In this document: positions 25,483 to 34,776 of the stretch, piece by piece
Position numbering within the stretch: the first letter of the stretch is position 1
Layout: each line of letters begins with the position of its first letter
Assembly: GCF_046271865.1 (NCBI RefSeq)
Contig: NZ_CP176580.1
Location: 4,650,001-4,714,000 of the forward strand
DNA length: 64,000 nt
Origin: Nitrincola salilacus
GTDB lineage: Bacteria; Pseudomonadota; Gammaproteobacteria; Pseudomonadales; Balneatricaceae
Reading direction: 5' to 3'
Program-made: the position numbers and the translations under genes
The notes under the pieces: model-generated
Database searches by the model: none
Told to the model about the DNA's origin: nothing
What the model saw: the letters and a program-made list of their open reading frames with translations, nothing else

Positions 25483-26370
25483 TCAGGATTTGGCAACGGC
25501 AGGCGCGCGCAGTACCTTATATACACCGACTACGGTCACCGCAATACCCAACAGTGCCAGCCATGACAACTGCTCATCAAACAGCCACCAGGCCTCCAGC
25601 ACCGTCAGCGGGGGTACCAGGTAGAAGTAGCTGGCCACTCGCGAGACTTCGCCACGGCGAATCATCAGCATCAGCAGCAGAATCGCTCCCACCGACAGGC
25701 CGAACACCAACCACAGCAGTGCACCGATCAGTTCAGGATGCCAGACGATCTCGCCCGTCTCAAACAACCAGGTGAGAATGCCCATGCTGATCACGGTCGA
25801 CAGGTACTGAAAGAAAGAACCGGTCAACAGATCCACACCCGCACCGAAGCGTTTCTGATACAGGGTACCGACCGATATACCCAATAGCGCCAGCAGCACA
25901 GCAATCAAGGCAACAAACTTCACCTCAAACTGCTGCCCCTGCAGCCCGCTGAGCAGGACTATACAGACACCGGCCAGACCGGCCACCAGTCCCAGCCATT
26001 GCTGCCAGTGCAGGCGCTGATGCAGCCAATACCAGGACATCACTGCGGTCAGCAGCGGTTGCAGACCCACAATCAAGGCCGTCACCCCGGCTGGCAGCTG
26101 CCAACGGATCGCCGCAAAGACGCCCCCGAGATAAGCAGCATGCACCAGCAACCCAACTACCATCTGGTGCCCGGCATTGCGCCGCGAGGGCCAACTTGCC
26201 CGGAAAATAACAATCAGCAGCAGAAAAACCGCCAGGGTCATCAGCATGCGGATAAACAGAAGGTTGAAAGGCTCAATCCACGGCAACGCATATCTGGCGC
26301 CGATAAAGCCGGTACTCCAGAGCAGCACAAACACAAAAGGGATCAGTCGCACCATCTTATTCAGCTCCAC
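25483..26370 (-). CDS. DMT-superfamily transporter (EamA domains)
   Basis: A 295-residue membrane protein with about ten hydrophobic segments and two EamA repeats. The first repeat begins LIPFVFVLLWSTGFIGARYALPWIEP, typical of drug/metabolite exporters. Substrate unknown. A second Met at residue 6 is an alternative start. It is the first gene of a run with mutM and the hydrolase. Confidence 0.85.
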   Translation of the reverse strand: MELNKMVRLIPFVFVLLWSTGFIGARYALPWIEPFNLLFIRMLMTLAVFLLLIVIFRASWPSRRNAGHQMVVGLLVHAAYLGGVFAAIRWQLPAGVTALIVGLQPLLTAVMSWYWLHQRLHWQQWLGLVAGLAGVCIVLLSGLQGQQFEVKFVALIAVLLALLGISVGTLYQKRFGAGVDLLTGSFFQYLSTVISMGILTWLFETGEIVWHPELIGALLWLVFGLSVGAILLLMLMIRRGEVSRVASYFYLVPPLTVLEAWWLFDEQLSWLALLGIAVTVVGVYKVLRAPAVAKS

Positions 26371-26433
26371 ATGGGAATGACAAAGTCACAACTAAAACGC
26401 ATCCTGACAGTAGCAGATTGCAGAGCACAAAAC

Positions 26434-26466
26434 GAAAAAAACCCGGCACTGAGTCCGGGCTTTTTT
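26434..26466 (-). terminator. Terminator of rpmB-rpmG
   Basis: CCCGG-N8-CCGGG type stem at 26442-26459, with a T7 run on the minus strand just after it. It lies about 70 bp past the rpmG stop. Confidence 0.85.
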
Positions 26467-26534
26467 ATGCACAGAGATGTGCAGTATGCTGGCAACGCAG
26501 GAGCAGTTGCCAGTCTTGTCAGCTGAGATCAATA

Positions 26535-26705
26535 TTACTTGATCTTGGCTTCCTTGTAGATCACGTGCTGACGGACAACAGGATCGTATTTCTTGAATTC
26601 GAACTTGTCCGGAGTGTTACGCTTGTTCTTGTCGGTAGTGTAAAAGTGACCTGTTCCTGCAGAGGAAACCAGTCGAATCTTTTCACGAGCGCCTTTCTTA
26701 GCCAT
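26535..26705 (-). CDS. rpmG: 50S ribosomal protein L33
   Basis: A 56-residue ribosomal protein: starts MAKKGAREKIRLVSSAGTGH and ends YKEAKIK. The middle block FYTTDKNKRNTPDKFE is the family signature. The zinc-binding cysteines found in C+ forms are absent, so this is the C- type. It follows rpmB by 11 bp, the standard rpmBG operon. Confidence 0.97.
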   Translation of the reverse strand: MAKKGAREKIRLVSSAGTGHFYTTDKNKRNTPDKFEFKKYDPVVRQHVIYKEAKIK

Positions 26706-26716
26706 CGTCTAGCTCC

Positions 26717-26953
26717 TCAAACCTTCTCGCCACGGGCACGCAGTTCGTTCAGAACAACTTCAATGCCTTTCTTATCAATGATACGCATGCCTTTTGAAGA
26801 AACACGCAGACGGATAAAACGGTTTTCATTCTCTACCCAGAAACGGTGCCAGTGCAGGTTCGGCAGAAAACGACGACGCGTTTTACGGTTGGAGTGGGAA
26901 ACATTGTTCCCGGTCATCGGGCCTTTGCCCGTTACCATGCAAACTCGAGACAT
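26717..26953 (-). CDS. rpmB: 50S ribosomal protein L28
   Basis: A 78-residue ribosomal protein with the typical start MSRVCMVTGKGPMTGNNVSHSN and the RRRFLPNLHWHRFW block. First gene of rpmB-rpmG. The upstream 190 bp lead to radC on the same strand and must hold the promoter. Confidence 0.98.
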   Translation of the reverse strand: MSRVCMVTGKGPMTGNNVSHSNRKTRRRFLPNLHWHRFWVENENRFIRLRVSSKGMRIIDKKGIEVVLNELRARGEKV

Positions 26954-27144
26954 TGCATTAACCCTGAAATTGTTAGTTACGTTTACCCTATCCGATGTTT
27001 ATTGAGAGCGAATACCAATGCTCTCTCAGGCGGAGCGTTCAATGATCCGAACAGAATCCCGTACCATTAAGGGATAGGAGGGCGCATATACTATCCGAAC
27101 TATCGCCATTAAGCCAGCTGATTGTTGATTTTTTATCCACCTCC

Positions 27145-27819
27145 TCAGATCCAGCCCCGTTCAGCAAACGAAATCACCTCGCTGTCGCCGACCACCATAT
27201 GATCCAGCACGCGGATATCGACCAGTTCAAGGGCGCTTTTGAGGCGGTCGGTGATCTGACGATCAGCCATCGAGGGCTCGGCAATACCTGAGGGATGGTT
27301 GTGCGCGAGGATCATCGCAGCAGCATTATGCGCCAGTGCCAGCTTGACCACCTCCCGCGGGTAGACGGATGCCGCATTGATCGTGCCCTGAAACAGAGCC
27401 TCGTAATGGATCACACGATGGTGGTTATCCAGCAGCAGACAGGAGAACACCTCCCGCGGCTCATGTCGAAGCTGTGCCGTCAGATAGCGCTTGACGGTCT
27501 GTGGGCTGTCCAGTGCCGAACCTCGACTCAGACTCGCCTCGAGATGCCTGCGTGCCATCTCCAACACCGCCTGCAACTGCACATACTTGGCACTGCCCAG
27601 TCCATGTGCCTGACAAAACTCCGGCTCAGAGCACTCCAGCAGGCGCCTCAACCCACCGAAATGATGCAGCAGTTCACGTGCCAGATCGACCGCACTCTTA
27701 CCCTTGACCCCTGTGCGCAGAAAGATCGCCAACAGTTCCGCATCCGATAACGCCGCCGCACCCTGCGCCAATAGCTTTTCTCTTGGCCGCTCTGCAGCCG
27801 GCCAGTCTGTGATGGCCAT
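27145..27819 (-). CDS. radC: RadC-family JAB-domain protein
   Basis: A 224-residue protein with an N-terminal helix-hairpin-helix region and a C-terminal JAB/MPN metalloprotease-like domain whose zinc motif is intact (HNHPSG-x9-D, in AHNHPSGIAEPSMADRQIT). Its cellular role is unsettled; the historical DNA-repair label is not well supported. AGGAGG lies just upstream of the chosen ATG (MAITDWPAAERPREK); the longer frame is not conserved. It diverges from coaBC, as in many gammaproteobacteria. Confidence 0.93.
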   Translation of the reverse strand: MAITDWPAAERPREKLLAQGAAALSDAELLAIFLRTGVKGKSAVDLARELLHHFGGLRRLLECSEPEFCQAHGLGSAKYVQLQAVLEMARRHLEASLSRGSALDSPQTVKRYLTAQLRHEPREVFSCLLLDNHHRVIHYEALFQGTINAASVYPREVVKLALAHNAAAMILAHNHPSGIAEPSMADRQITDRLKSALELVDIRVLDHMVVGDSEVISFAERGWI

Positions 27820-27916
27820 AATCACCTCCTTGTGATTGCTCAATCTGGGCAAAACATTGCTCAGGTGGTATCTTAGCGCCTTCTGCAAAAACAAGGAATA
27901 ACTGGACTCTCAGGGT

Positions 27917-29131
27917 ATGCATAGACTTACCAACCGCCAGATACTGCTGGGCATTACCGGTGGCATTGCCGCCTATAAAAGTGCCGAACTGACGCGCCTG
28001 CTGAAAAAGGCCAGTGCTGACGTGCGCGTGGTCATGACACCGGCAGCCGCCGAGTTCATCACCCCACTGACACTGCAGGCCCTGTCGGGTCATCCGGTGC
28101 ATCTGGAACTGCTTGATCCCGCAGCAGAAGCTGGCATGGGCCATATAGAGCTGGCAAAGTGGGCCGACCTGGTGCTGATTGCACCGGCCAGCGCTGATTT
28201 TATCGCTCGCATGACTGCTGGCATGGGCAACGACCTGCTGACAACGCTGTGCCTGGCCACTGATGCCCCCATCTGTCTGGCACCAGCCATGAATCAGGCG
28301 ATGTGGAGAGATATTGCCACCCAGACAAATCTCGCAACCGTTGTACAGCGTGGTATCAAGCTGTTTGGTCCAGCAGAAGGCGAACAGGCCTGTGGCGATA
28401 CCGGACCGGGTCGGATGCTGGAGCCTGAGCAATTGGCGCAGTTAGTTGCCGAGCAGTTTGAAAGCCACAGTCTCAGCGGCAAAACCGTTTTCATCACAGC
28501 AGGCCCCACCCGTGAACCGATCGATCCGGTGCGCTTCATCTCTAACCACAGCTCCGGCAAGATGGGCTTTGCCTTGGCCCAGGCTGCCGTAGATGCCGGT
28601 GCGCGCGTCAAACTGATCAGCGGTCCTGTGAATATCAGCGTCCCGCCGCGGGTAGAGCTGGTCAAGGTGGAAACCGCCGAGCAGATGCTGGCCGCCTCAC
28701 TGGCTGACATAGAGACGTGCGATCTGTTTATCGGCGCAGCCGCCGTCGCAGACTACAAACCCGTCGCCGTCGCCGAACATAAGATCAAGAAGGGCAATGA
28801 AGAGATCATGGAGCTGCGGCTGGTCAAGAATCCGGACATTATTGCCACCATTGCAGCACAGCCCGCACCACCCTTTACGGTCGGCTTTGCCGCAGAAACG
28901 CGTGATCTGCTCAACTACGCACGTAGTAAACTGACCCGCAAGCAACTCAATATGATCATCGCCAACGATGTATCACAGCCAGGGATCGGCTTTAACAGCG
29001 ATGAAAATCTCGTCACTCTTGTCACGACCGATACCCAGGAAACACTGCCGCAGAGTAGCAAGCAGCAACTGGCTCGGCAACTGATCGAGAAGATCGCATC
29101 CACCATGAACACCGCTCAGGATAAGGTTTGA
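27917..29131 (+). CDS. coaBC: Bifunctional phosphopantothenoylcysteine decarboxylase/synthetase
   Basis: A 404-residue two-domain enzyme making 4'-phosphopantetheine from 4'-phosphopantothenate. The N-terminal flavin decarboxylase (1-190) has LLGITGGIAAYKSAEL, the PAMN motif and the catalytic Cys in GEQACGDTGPGRM. The C-terminal synthetase has TAGPTREPIDPVRFISNHSSGKMG and the conserved Lys in the AEHKIKKG region. It overlaps no gene; the dut start follows its stop by 2 bp. Start of a coaBC-dut-algC-argB-slmA cluster. Confidence 0.97.
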   Translation: MHRLTNRQILLGITGGIAAYKSAELTRLLKKASADVRVVMTPAAAEFITPLTLQALSGHPVHLELLDPAAEAGMGHIELAKWADLVLIAPASADFIARMTAGMGNDLLTTLCLATDAPICLAPAMNQAMWRDIATQTNLATVVQRGIKLFGPAEGEQACGDTGPGRMLEPEQLAQLVAEQFESHSLSGKTVFITAGPTREPIDPVRFISNHSSGKMGFALAQAAVDAGARVKLISGPVNISVPPRVELVKVETAEQMLAASLADIETCDLFIGAAAVADYKPVAVAEHKIKKGNEEIMELRLVKNPDIIATIAAQPAPPFTVGFAAETRDLLNYARSKLTRKQLNMIIANDVSQPGIGFNSDENLVTLVTTDTQETLPQSSKQQLARQLIEKIASTMNTAQDKV

Positions 29132-29133
29132 AT

Positions 29134-29592
29134 ATGAAACAGCAGCTCCAGGTAAAAATTCTCGACTCACGCATTGGCGACCAGTTCCCGCTGCCCAGCT
29201 ACGCCACACCCGGCTCGGCAGGTCTGGACCTGCGCGCCTGCCTGGACAAGACACTGATTCTGGAACCGGGTCAGACCGAGCTGATACCGACCGGTATGGC
29301 TATCCATATAGAAGACCCCGCTCTGTGTGCGATGATTCTGCCTCGCTCAGGCCTTGGCCATAAGCATGGCATCGTACTCGGCAACCTGGTTGGGCTGATC
29401 GACTCCGATTATCAGGGACAACTGTTTGTATCCTGCTGGAACCGCGGCCATACCAACTTCACGATGGAGCCGGGAGAGCGTATCGCGCAGTTAGTGCTGG
29501 TCCCGGTGGTGCAGGCAGATTTTGAGATCGTTGATGAGTTCAGCGACAGCGACCGTGGTGCCGGCGGCTTTGGCTCTTCGGGCCGTCATTGA
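29134..29592 (+). CDS. dut: dUTP diphosphatase
   Basis: A 152-residue trimeric dUTPase that removes dUTP and supplies dUMP for thymidylate. The five motifs are visible: TPGSAGLDLRA (1), PRSGLGHKHG (2), GLIDSDYQG (3, with the catalytic Asp), ERIAQLV (4) and the flexible tail GAGGFGSSG (5). The ATG at 29134 is 2 bp after the coaBC stop. A TTG two codons upstream would overlap the coaBC stop. Confidence 0.97.
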   Translation: MKQQLQVKILDSRIGDQFPLPSYATPGSAGLDLRACLDKTLILEPGQTELIPTGMAIHIEDPALCAMILPRSGLGHKHGIVLGNLVGLIDSDYQGQLFVSCWNRGHTNFTMEPGERIAQLVLVPVVQADFEIVDEFSDSDRGAGGFGSSGRH

Positions 29593-29626
29593 TATCACTC
29601 CACTCTAATTACAGTGACAAAGGAAC

Positions 29627-31021
29627 ATGGATTTGACCAGTACACTGCACGACTTCAACCGTGATGTCTTTCGCGCCTACGATATTCGTGGCATTGTCGG
29701 AGTGGATCTGAGCGACGCTCTGGTATGGCATCTCGGGCGCGCTTTTGCTGCTGAGGCACAGGCGCAGAACATCAACACCGTATTGGTTGCCGCAGATGGT
29801 CGCCTCTCTGGCCCGGGCCTGAAGCGCATACTGACCACCGGTTTGCAGGCAGGTGGCTGTGATGTGATCGATATCGGCTATGTACCGACACCGGTGCTCT
29901 ATTACGCTGCACATCAGCATGCTGATATGACAGGCATCATGATCACCGGCAGCCATAACCCAGCTGATTACAATGGCTTCAAGATGATGCTGGGTGGCCA
30001 GACCCTTTCAGGCGATGAGATTCAGGCACTGCGCCACAGGATTGAGCAACAGAACTACACAGAAGGCAACGGTACCACCTCAGAGCAATCTGTTTCAGAG
30101 GACTACCTGCAGCGGATCTGCTCAGACATCACCCTGACACGCCCCCTGAAGGTCGTTGTGGACTGCGGCAACGGTATTCCCGGTGAACTGGCACCGGAAC
30201 TGCTGACTCGGCTGGGCTGCGAAATCATTCCACTGTTCTGTGATGTTGATGGCACCTTCCCCAACCACCACCCGGACCCGGGTAAGCTGAAGAATCTGCA
30301 GGACGTGATCGCCGCTGTTGCCGAGCATGGTGCCGATATCGGCCTGGCCTTCGATGGCGATGGCGACCGTGTCGGCGTGGTTACCAACAAGGGACATGTC
30401 GTCTATCCTGATCGGGTGATGATGATGTTTGCCGAAGATGTGCTGTCCCGCAATCCGGGTGCCGAGATCCTCTTTGATGTCAAATGCTCACGCCTGCTGC
30501 CACAAGTGATCGTCCAGGCGGGCGGCAAGGCCACTATGTGGAAAACCGGACACTCATTGATCAAACGCAAGATGAAAGAGAGCGGTGCGCTGCTGGCTGG
30601 CGAGATGAGTGGGCATATATTCTTCAAGGAGCGCTGGTACGGCTTCGACGATGGCCTCTACAGTGCTGCACGTCTGCTGGAGATTCTGGCCCGCGAAAGC
30701 GAGTGTGCCGATACGCTGTTCCGCCGCTATCCAGAAGATATCAGCACACCGGAGCTCAATATCACGGTGCGGGATGACAACAAGTTCATGCTGATAAACG
30801 AGCTGCAGCAGGTCGCCTTCCCTGACGGCAATGTCAGCCATATCGATGGCGTCAGAGTCGATTATCCGGATGGCTGGGGATTGGTCAGAGCATCCAACAC
30901 CACGCCAGTACTGGTATTGCGCTTTGAAGCGGAAAGCAGCGAAGCCCTGAACCGCATTCGCCGACAGTTCCAGAGCTGCCTGCATCAGATAGATGCCACG
31001 CTCGATATTCCATTGGATTAG
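29627..31021 (+). CDS. algC: Phosphomannomutase/phosphoglucomutase (AlgC-like)
   Basis: A 464-residue alpha-D-phosphohexomutase interconverting mannose/glucose 6- and 1-phosphates, supplying LPS and exopolysaccharide precursors. The phosphoserine loop is TGSHNPADYNG, the metal loop is DGDGDR, and the sugar-specificity GEMSGHIFF loop is intact. The C-terminal phosphate loop region is RASNTTPVL. Closest in pattern to Pseudomonas AlgC, with the same neighbours (dut, argB). AGGA is only 2 bases before the ATG; a TTG two codons on (29633) has better spacing and may be the real start. Confidence 0.93.
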   Translation: MDLTSTLHDFNRDVFRAYDIRGIVGVDLSDALVWHLGRAFAAEAQAQNINTVLVAADGRLSGPGLKRILTTGLQAGGCDVIDIGYVPTPVLYYAAHQHADMTGIMITGSHNPADYNGFKMMLGGQTLSGDEIQALRHRIEQQNYTEGNGTTSEQSVSEDYLQRICSDITLTRPLKVVVDCGNGIPGELAPELLTRLGCEIIPLFCDVDGTFPNHHPDPGKLKNLQDVIAAVAEHGADIGLAFDGDGDRVGVVTNKGHVVYPDRVMMMFAEDVLSRNPGAEILFDVKCSRLLPQVIVQAGGKATMWKTGHSLIKRKMKESGALLAGEMSGHIFFKERWYGFDDGLYSAARLLEILARESECADTLFRRYPEDISTPELNITVRDDNKFMLINELQQVAFPDGNVSHIDGVRVDYPDGWGLVRASNTTPVLVLRFEAESSEALNRIRRQFQSCLHQIDATLDIPLD

Positions 31022-31046
31022 CAGAGATTCAACCCGAGGAGCAATC

Positions 31047-31955
31047 ATGCCACTGACACGTCAACAGGCCATTACCACCACCATGGTGCTGAGTGAGGCT
31101 ATTCCTTATATTCAGCGCTTCGTCGGAAAAACCATCGTCATCAAATACGGCGGCAATGCGATGACGGATGAGAAGCTCAAGGCCAGCTTCGCCCGCGATA
31201 TCGTGATGATGAAATTGATCGGCATCAACCCTATCGTCGTGCATGGCGGTGGCCCACAGATCGGTAAGCTGCTGGAGCAGCTCAATATCGAATCCCACTT
31301 CGTCAACGGCATGCGGGTCACAGACACCAAGACCATGGATGTGGTTGAGATGGTGCTCGGCGGCATGGTCAACAAGGAGATCGTGGGCCTGATCAACAGT
31401 GCAGGTGGCAAGGCGATCGGCCTGACCGGCAAGGATGGCGAACTGCTGCGTGCCCGCAAGCTAAAGGTCAAACACAAGACTCCCGAAATGGAGGCCCCAG
31501 AGATCATCGATATCGGCCATGTCGGTGAGGTGGAATCAGTCAATGTCGATGTCCTGAACATGCTGACCAACTCTGACTTCATCCCGGTGATCGCACCGAT
31601 CGGTGTGGGTAAGGACGGTCATGCCTATAACATCAATGCCGACCTTGTGGCTGGCAAGATGGCCGAGGTACTGAAGGCAGAGAAGCTGATCCTGCTGACC
31701 AATATCGCTGGTCTGATGGACAAAGATGGCAAGGTTCTGACCGGACTGAGCACGGCACAGGTTGATGCATTGATCGAAGATGGCACTATCCATGGCGGCA
31801 TGCTGCCGAAGATCGGCTGTGCACTGAGCGCTGTCAATGCCGGTGTGAACACAGTGCACATCATAGATGGCCGTGTTGCTCACGCCTGCATGCTGGAGAT
31901 CTTCACCGATGAGGGTGTCGGCACACTGATCACTAACGATCAGAACCAGCTGTAA
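31047..31955 (+). CDS. argB: Acetylglutamate kinase
   Basis: A 302-residue amino-acid kinase phosphorylating N-acetylglutamate in arginine synthesis. The nucleotide motif VIKYGGNAM, HGGGPQIGKLL, and the LTNIAGLMD and GGMLPKI blocks are intact. The N-terminal extension of about 25 residues before the kinase core is typical of the hexameric, arginine-inhibited type. GAGGAG precedes the ATG. It follows algC by 25 bp. Confidence 0.97.
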   Translation: MPLTRQQAITTTMVLSEAIPYIQRFVGKTIVIKYGGNAMTDEKLKASFARDIVMMKLIGINPIVVHGGGPQIGKLLEQLNIESHFVNGMRVTDTKTMDVVEMVLGGMVNKEIVGLINSAGGKAIGLTGKDGELLRARKLKVKHKTPEMEAPEIIDIGHVGEVESVNVDVLNMLTNSDFIPVIAPIGVGKDGHAYNINADLVAGKMAEVLKAEKLILLTNIAGLMDKDGKVLTGLSTAQVDALIEDGTIHGGMLPKIGCALSAVNAGVNTVHIIDGRVAHACMLEIFTDEGVGTLITNDQNQL

Positions 31956-31993
31956 ACGCATCACGCGGGACGATTATAAAAAAGAGAAGAACA

Positions 31994-32605
31994 ATGACTG
32001 AAAAACAGCAGGAAAAAATCTCTCGACGCGAGCAGATACTCCAGGCGCTGGCTCAGATGCTGGAATGCAATCCGGGCCAGCGCATTACAACCGCCGGGCT
32101 GGCGCGTGAAGTCGGTGTATCGGAAGCAGCACTTTACCGACATTTCCCGAGCAAGGCGCGCATGTTTGAAGGGTTGATCGGCTTTATCGAGGATACTCTG
32201 TTCTCTCGCATCAACCTGATCATCGGTTCGGATGCCAGCGGGGTTCGTCAGTGCGAGCAGATACTGACGCTACTGCTCGCATTTGTGGAAAAGAACCCGG
32301 GCATGGCCCGCATTCTGACCGGAGATGCGCTGGCCGGTGAAACAGAGCGGCTGCGTATCAGAGTGAACCAGTTGTTTGAGCGTCTGGAAACGCAACTGAA
32401 GCAGATCATGCGTGAAGCGGAGTTGCGCGAAGGGCTGCGCACACAGATCCCGGTAAGCTCCTGCGCCAACCTGCTGCTGGCAACAGCAGAGGGGCGAATT
32501 CATCAGTTTGTGCGTAGCGAGTTCAAGCGTCGTCCAACTGAGAACTGGCCGGAGCAGTGGCCACGCCTCGCCGAAGGCCTGTTCAGGCGCCAACAGGCGG
32601 CCTGA
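31994..32605 (+). CDS. slmA: Nucleoid occlusion factor SlmA
   Basis: A 203-residue TetR-fold protein. Helix-turn-helix: ITTAGLAREVGVSEAALYRHFPSKARMFEGLIGFIE; this and the KISRREQILQALAQMLE start are SlmA-specific. SlmA binds chromosomal SBS sites and blocks FtsZ assembly over the nucleoid. It lies 38 bp after argB. Its linkage to coaBC and dut is the same as in E. coli, although here algC and argB intervene and pyrE is not present. Confidence 0.93.
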   Translation: MTEKQQEKISRREQILQALAQMLECNPGQRITTAGLAREVGVSEAALYRHFPSKARMFEGLIGFIEDTLFSRINLIIGSDASGVRQCEQILTLLLAFVEKNPGMARILTGDALAGETERLRIRVNQLFERLETQLKQIMREAELREGLRTQIPVSSCANLLLATAEGRIHQFVRSEFKRRPTENWPEQWPRLAEGLFRRQQAA

Positions 32606-32624
32606 CAAGCTTCTGTCAGCTCCT

Positions 32625-33455
32625 CTAAGGCTTCGCCTGCCGGTTCGCGCATCCTGTTTCGGGTGCTGACCGGCAAGGCAAGGCTGCCAGCTCTTCCAGA
32701 ACACTTAACTGTTCAAACACCTTTTCCTGATGCAACATCGCCGCTACCGTGAGTTGCTGAATACCCAGCTCATCCAGTCGCGACAGGTTGGATCTCAGAT
32801 AATCGACGGTTTCCCGATAGGGGTGGCCGATCACCACGACACTGCCTTGCTCTTGTGCAACCTGAATGGCCAGCTCAAACTGCTGGTGGATAAAGGCTTC
32901 AGTTACTTCGTGATCCAGAAAGACATCCCTTATCAGAAAAGGTACCTGATGTTCATCTGCGACTCGCCCGGCAACAGACAAAGCGGTTGTCTTGCTATCG
33001 ACAAAGAACAGATCCCGCTCCTGAACAACTTCCATCACCCAGGTCATGGGCCGTCGATTTTGTGTCATCAAGCTCCCCATATGATTATTCATACCGCGCG
33101 CATGGGGAACACTATCCAGGCCGGATCTAAGCGTATCCTTCAGCTCATCCCGTGACTGCGTCAGATAAAGGCCCCCGGGGCCAAGAGGAAAATCCTGAGT
33201 ATTGGCCATCGGTGCATGCAGCATGACCGCTTTTCCCTGCTCATTGGCCAGTTCAGCCAGACGCTTACCAAAAGGAGAATGAGGTAACACCGCATAGGTA
33301 AGCGGACCAGGAAGGTTGACTGCAGCCATGCCCAGCTCAAGATTATCGCCGATATCGTCTATTATCAGCACAAAGCGGGGAGAGAGCTCCTCCGACCAAG
33401 CGACAGCGCCCGGTAGAAGGAGCAAAAGGCATAGAGCTGCGAAGCGTCCTGACAT
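32625..33455 (-). CDS. Divergent polysaccharide deacetylase family protein (YibQ-like)
   Basis: A 276-residue secreted protein with a signal peptide (about residues 1-20, ending AVAWS). The mature domain begins RFVLIIDDIGDN, and the MLHAPMAN, MNNHMGS and VIGHPYRETVDYL blocks define the divergent polysaccharide deacetylase (DUF610) family. Catalytic function is unproven. It is 2 bp downstream of ctpA and belongs to the gpmI-envC-ctpA-yibQ run, so a cell-wall role is plausible. Confidence 0.9.
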   Translation of the reverse strand: MSGRFAALCLLLLLPGAVAWSEELSPRFVLIIDDIGDNLELGMAAVNLPGPLTYAVLPHSPFGKRLAELANEQGKAVMLHAPMANTQDFPLGPGGLYLTQSRDELKDTLRSGLDSVPHARGMNNHMGSLMTQNRRPMTWVMEVVQERDLFFVDSKTTALSVAGRVADEHQVPFLIRDVFLDHEVTEAFIHQQFELAIQVAQEQGSVVVIGHPYRETVDYLRSNLSRLDELGIQQLTVAAMLHQEKVFEQLSVLEELAALPCRSAPETGCANRQAKP

Positions 33456-33457
33456 CG

Positions 33458-34756
33458 TTATTCTGTACTGATCACAGGTTTGGGCCCTGCCACTATATTC
33501 AGCGCCTTCAACAGATTCAGCGCTTCATACATCTGGAAGTCCGTCTGTGCCAATAAAGATACGTCATCACGCTGCTTGTTGCTCCTCTCCTCATCACCGC
33601 TGCGCTCAAGGTGGCCACTGAGATCACGCTCCTTGGTCTGCGTGCCGGTATCCGAAGCGGTCAACTGCCCCTCTTCCACAACCAGGTCTGGCTGCACCCC
33701 TTCCGCCTGTATAGAGCGGCCCAGAGGGGTGAAATAGCGGGCAGTCGTGAGCTTCACAGCACGATCATTACTGATCGGCAATATGGTCTGAACGGAGCCC
33801 TTACCGAAGCTGTCAGTGCCCATGATCACTGCACGACGGTGATCCTGCAAGGCTCCCGCCACTATCTCAGAAGCTGAGGCCGAACCACCATTAATCAACA
33901 CGACCAACGGGACTTCTCCGCCTGCCGTTTCAGGTCGGGCATTGAAACGCAGCTCTGAATTAGGAATGCGCCCTTCGGTATAAACAATCAGCCCTTCACT
34001 GATAAAAGCGTCAGTCACTTCAACCGCCGATTGCAGCACACCGCCCGGGTTGTTGCGCAGATCCAGAATCAACCCCTGTAACGGTCTCTCGCGATTCAAC
34101 TCTGTCAAAGCCCGACGAAGCTGTGCTGCAGTATTATTCTGAAACTGACTGATACGAATCAGGCCATAACCTTCTTCGATAATACGAGAGCGAACACTCA
34201 CTACCCTGATAATGTCACGTGTCAACGTCACGTCAAAGGGCATTTCGATGCCTTGTCGCATAAGCGTCAGCACAACATCAGTACCTACCTCGCCACGCAT
34301 CAACTCAACCGCCAGGCTCAAGCCGAGCCCCTGAACAGAGGTATCGTCTATTTTAATGATGCGATCCCCGGCTTTGATACCGGCGCGCTGTGCCGGCGTA
34401 TCATCAATAGGCGCGATGACGCGGATGAAGCCCTCATCTGTGCCCACCTCAAGACCCAGCCCACCGAACTGACCACTGGTATTAACCTGCAGACTCTCAT
34501 ATGCCTTGGGGTCAAGATACGCTGAATGAGGGTCAAGGCCCGACACCATCCCCTTGATTGCATCCTCCAACAGCTTGCGGTCTTCAACCGGCTCGACATA
34601 TGCTGATTTGATCCGCTCAAACACCTCGGCAAACAGGCGCAACTCATCCAGCGGGAGTGTCCGTTCCTCAGACACCGCTGGAACTGGTACAAGCATGACA
34701 AGCAACAACACGGTCATGACCTGTCGCCAGGTGTTCAAAACAGGCTGCAGTTTCAT
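33458..34756 (-). CDS. ctpA: C-terminal processing protease (S41 family, CtpA-like)
   Basis: A 432-residue periplasmic serine protease. A signal peptide (about 1-28), a PDZ domain (about 90-170, with GGLGLEVG and GDRIIKIDD) and the S41 catalytic domain follow in order. The Ser/Lys dyad lies in NGGSASASEIVAGAL and FGKGSVQ. CtpA trims murein hydrolases and other envelope proteins in Pseudomonas, where it also sits downstream of gpmI-envC. The C-terminal 60 residues are charged and probably disordered. Confidence 0.94.
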   Translation of the reverse strand: MKLQPVLNTWRQVMTVLLLVMLVPVPAVSEERTLPLDELRLFAEVFERIKSAYVEPVEDRKLLEDAIKGMVSGLDPHSAYLDPKAYESLQVNTSGQFGGLGLEVGTDEGFIRVIAPIDDTPAQRAGIKAGDRIIKIDDTSVQGLGLSLAVELMRGEVGTDVVLTLMRQGIEMPFDVTLTRDIIRVVSVRSRIIEEGYGLIRISQFQNNTAAQLRRALTELNRERPLQGLILDLRNNPGGVLQSAVEVTDAFISEGLIVYTEGRIPNSELRFNARPETAGGEVPLVVLINGGSASASEIVAGALQDHRRAVIMGTDSFGKGSVQTILPISNDRAVKLTTARYFTPLGRSIQAEGVQPDLVVEEGQLTASDTGTQTKERDLSGHLERSGDEERSNKQRDDVSLLAQTDFQMYEALNLLKALNIVAGPKPVISTE

Positions 34757-34776
34757 ATCAATGGTCCTTGGTTATG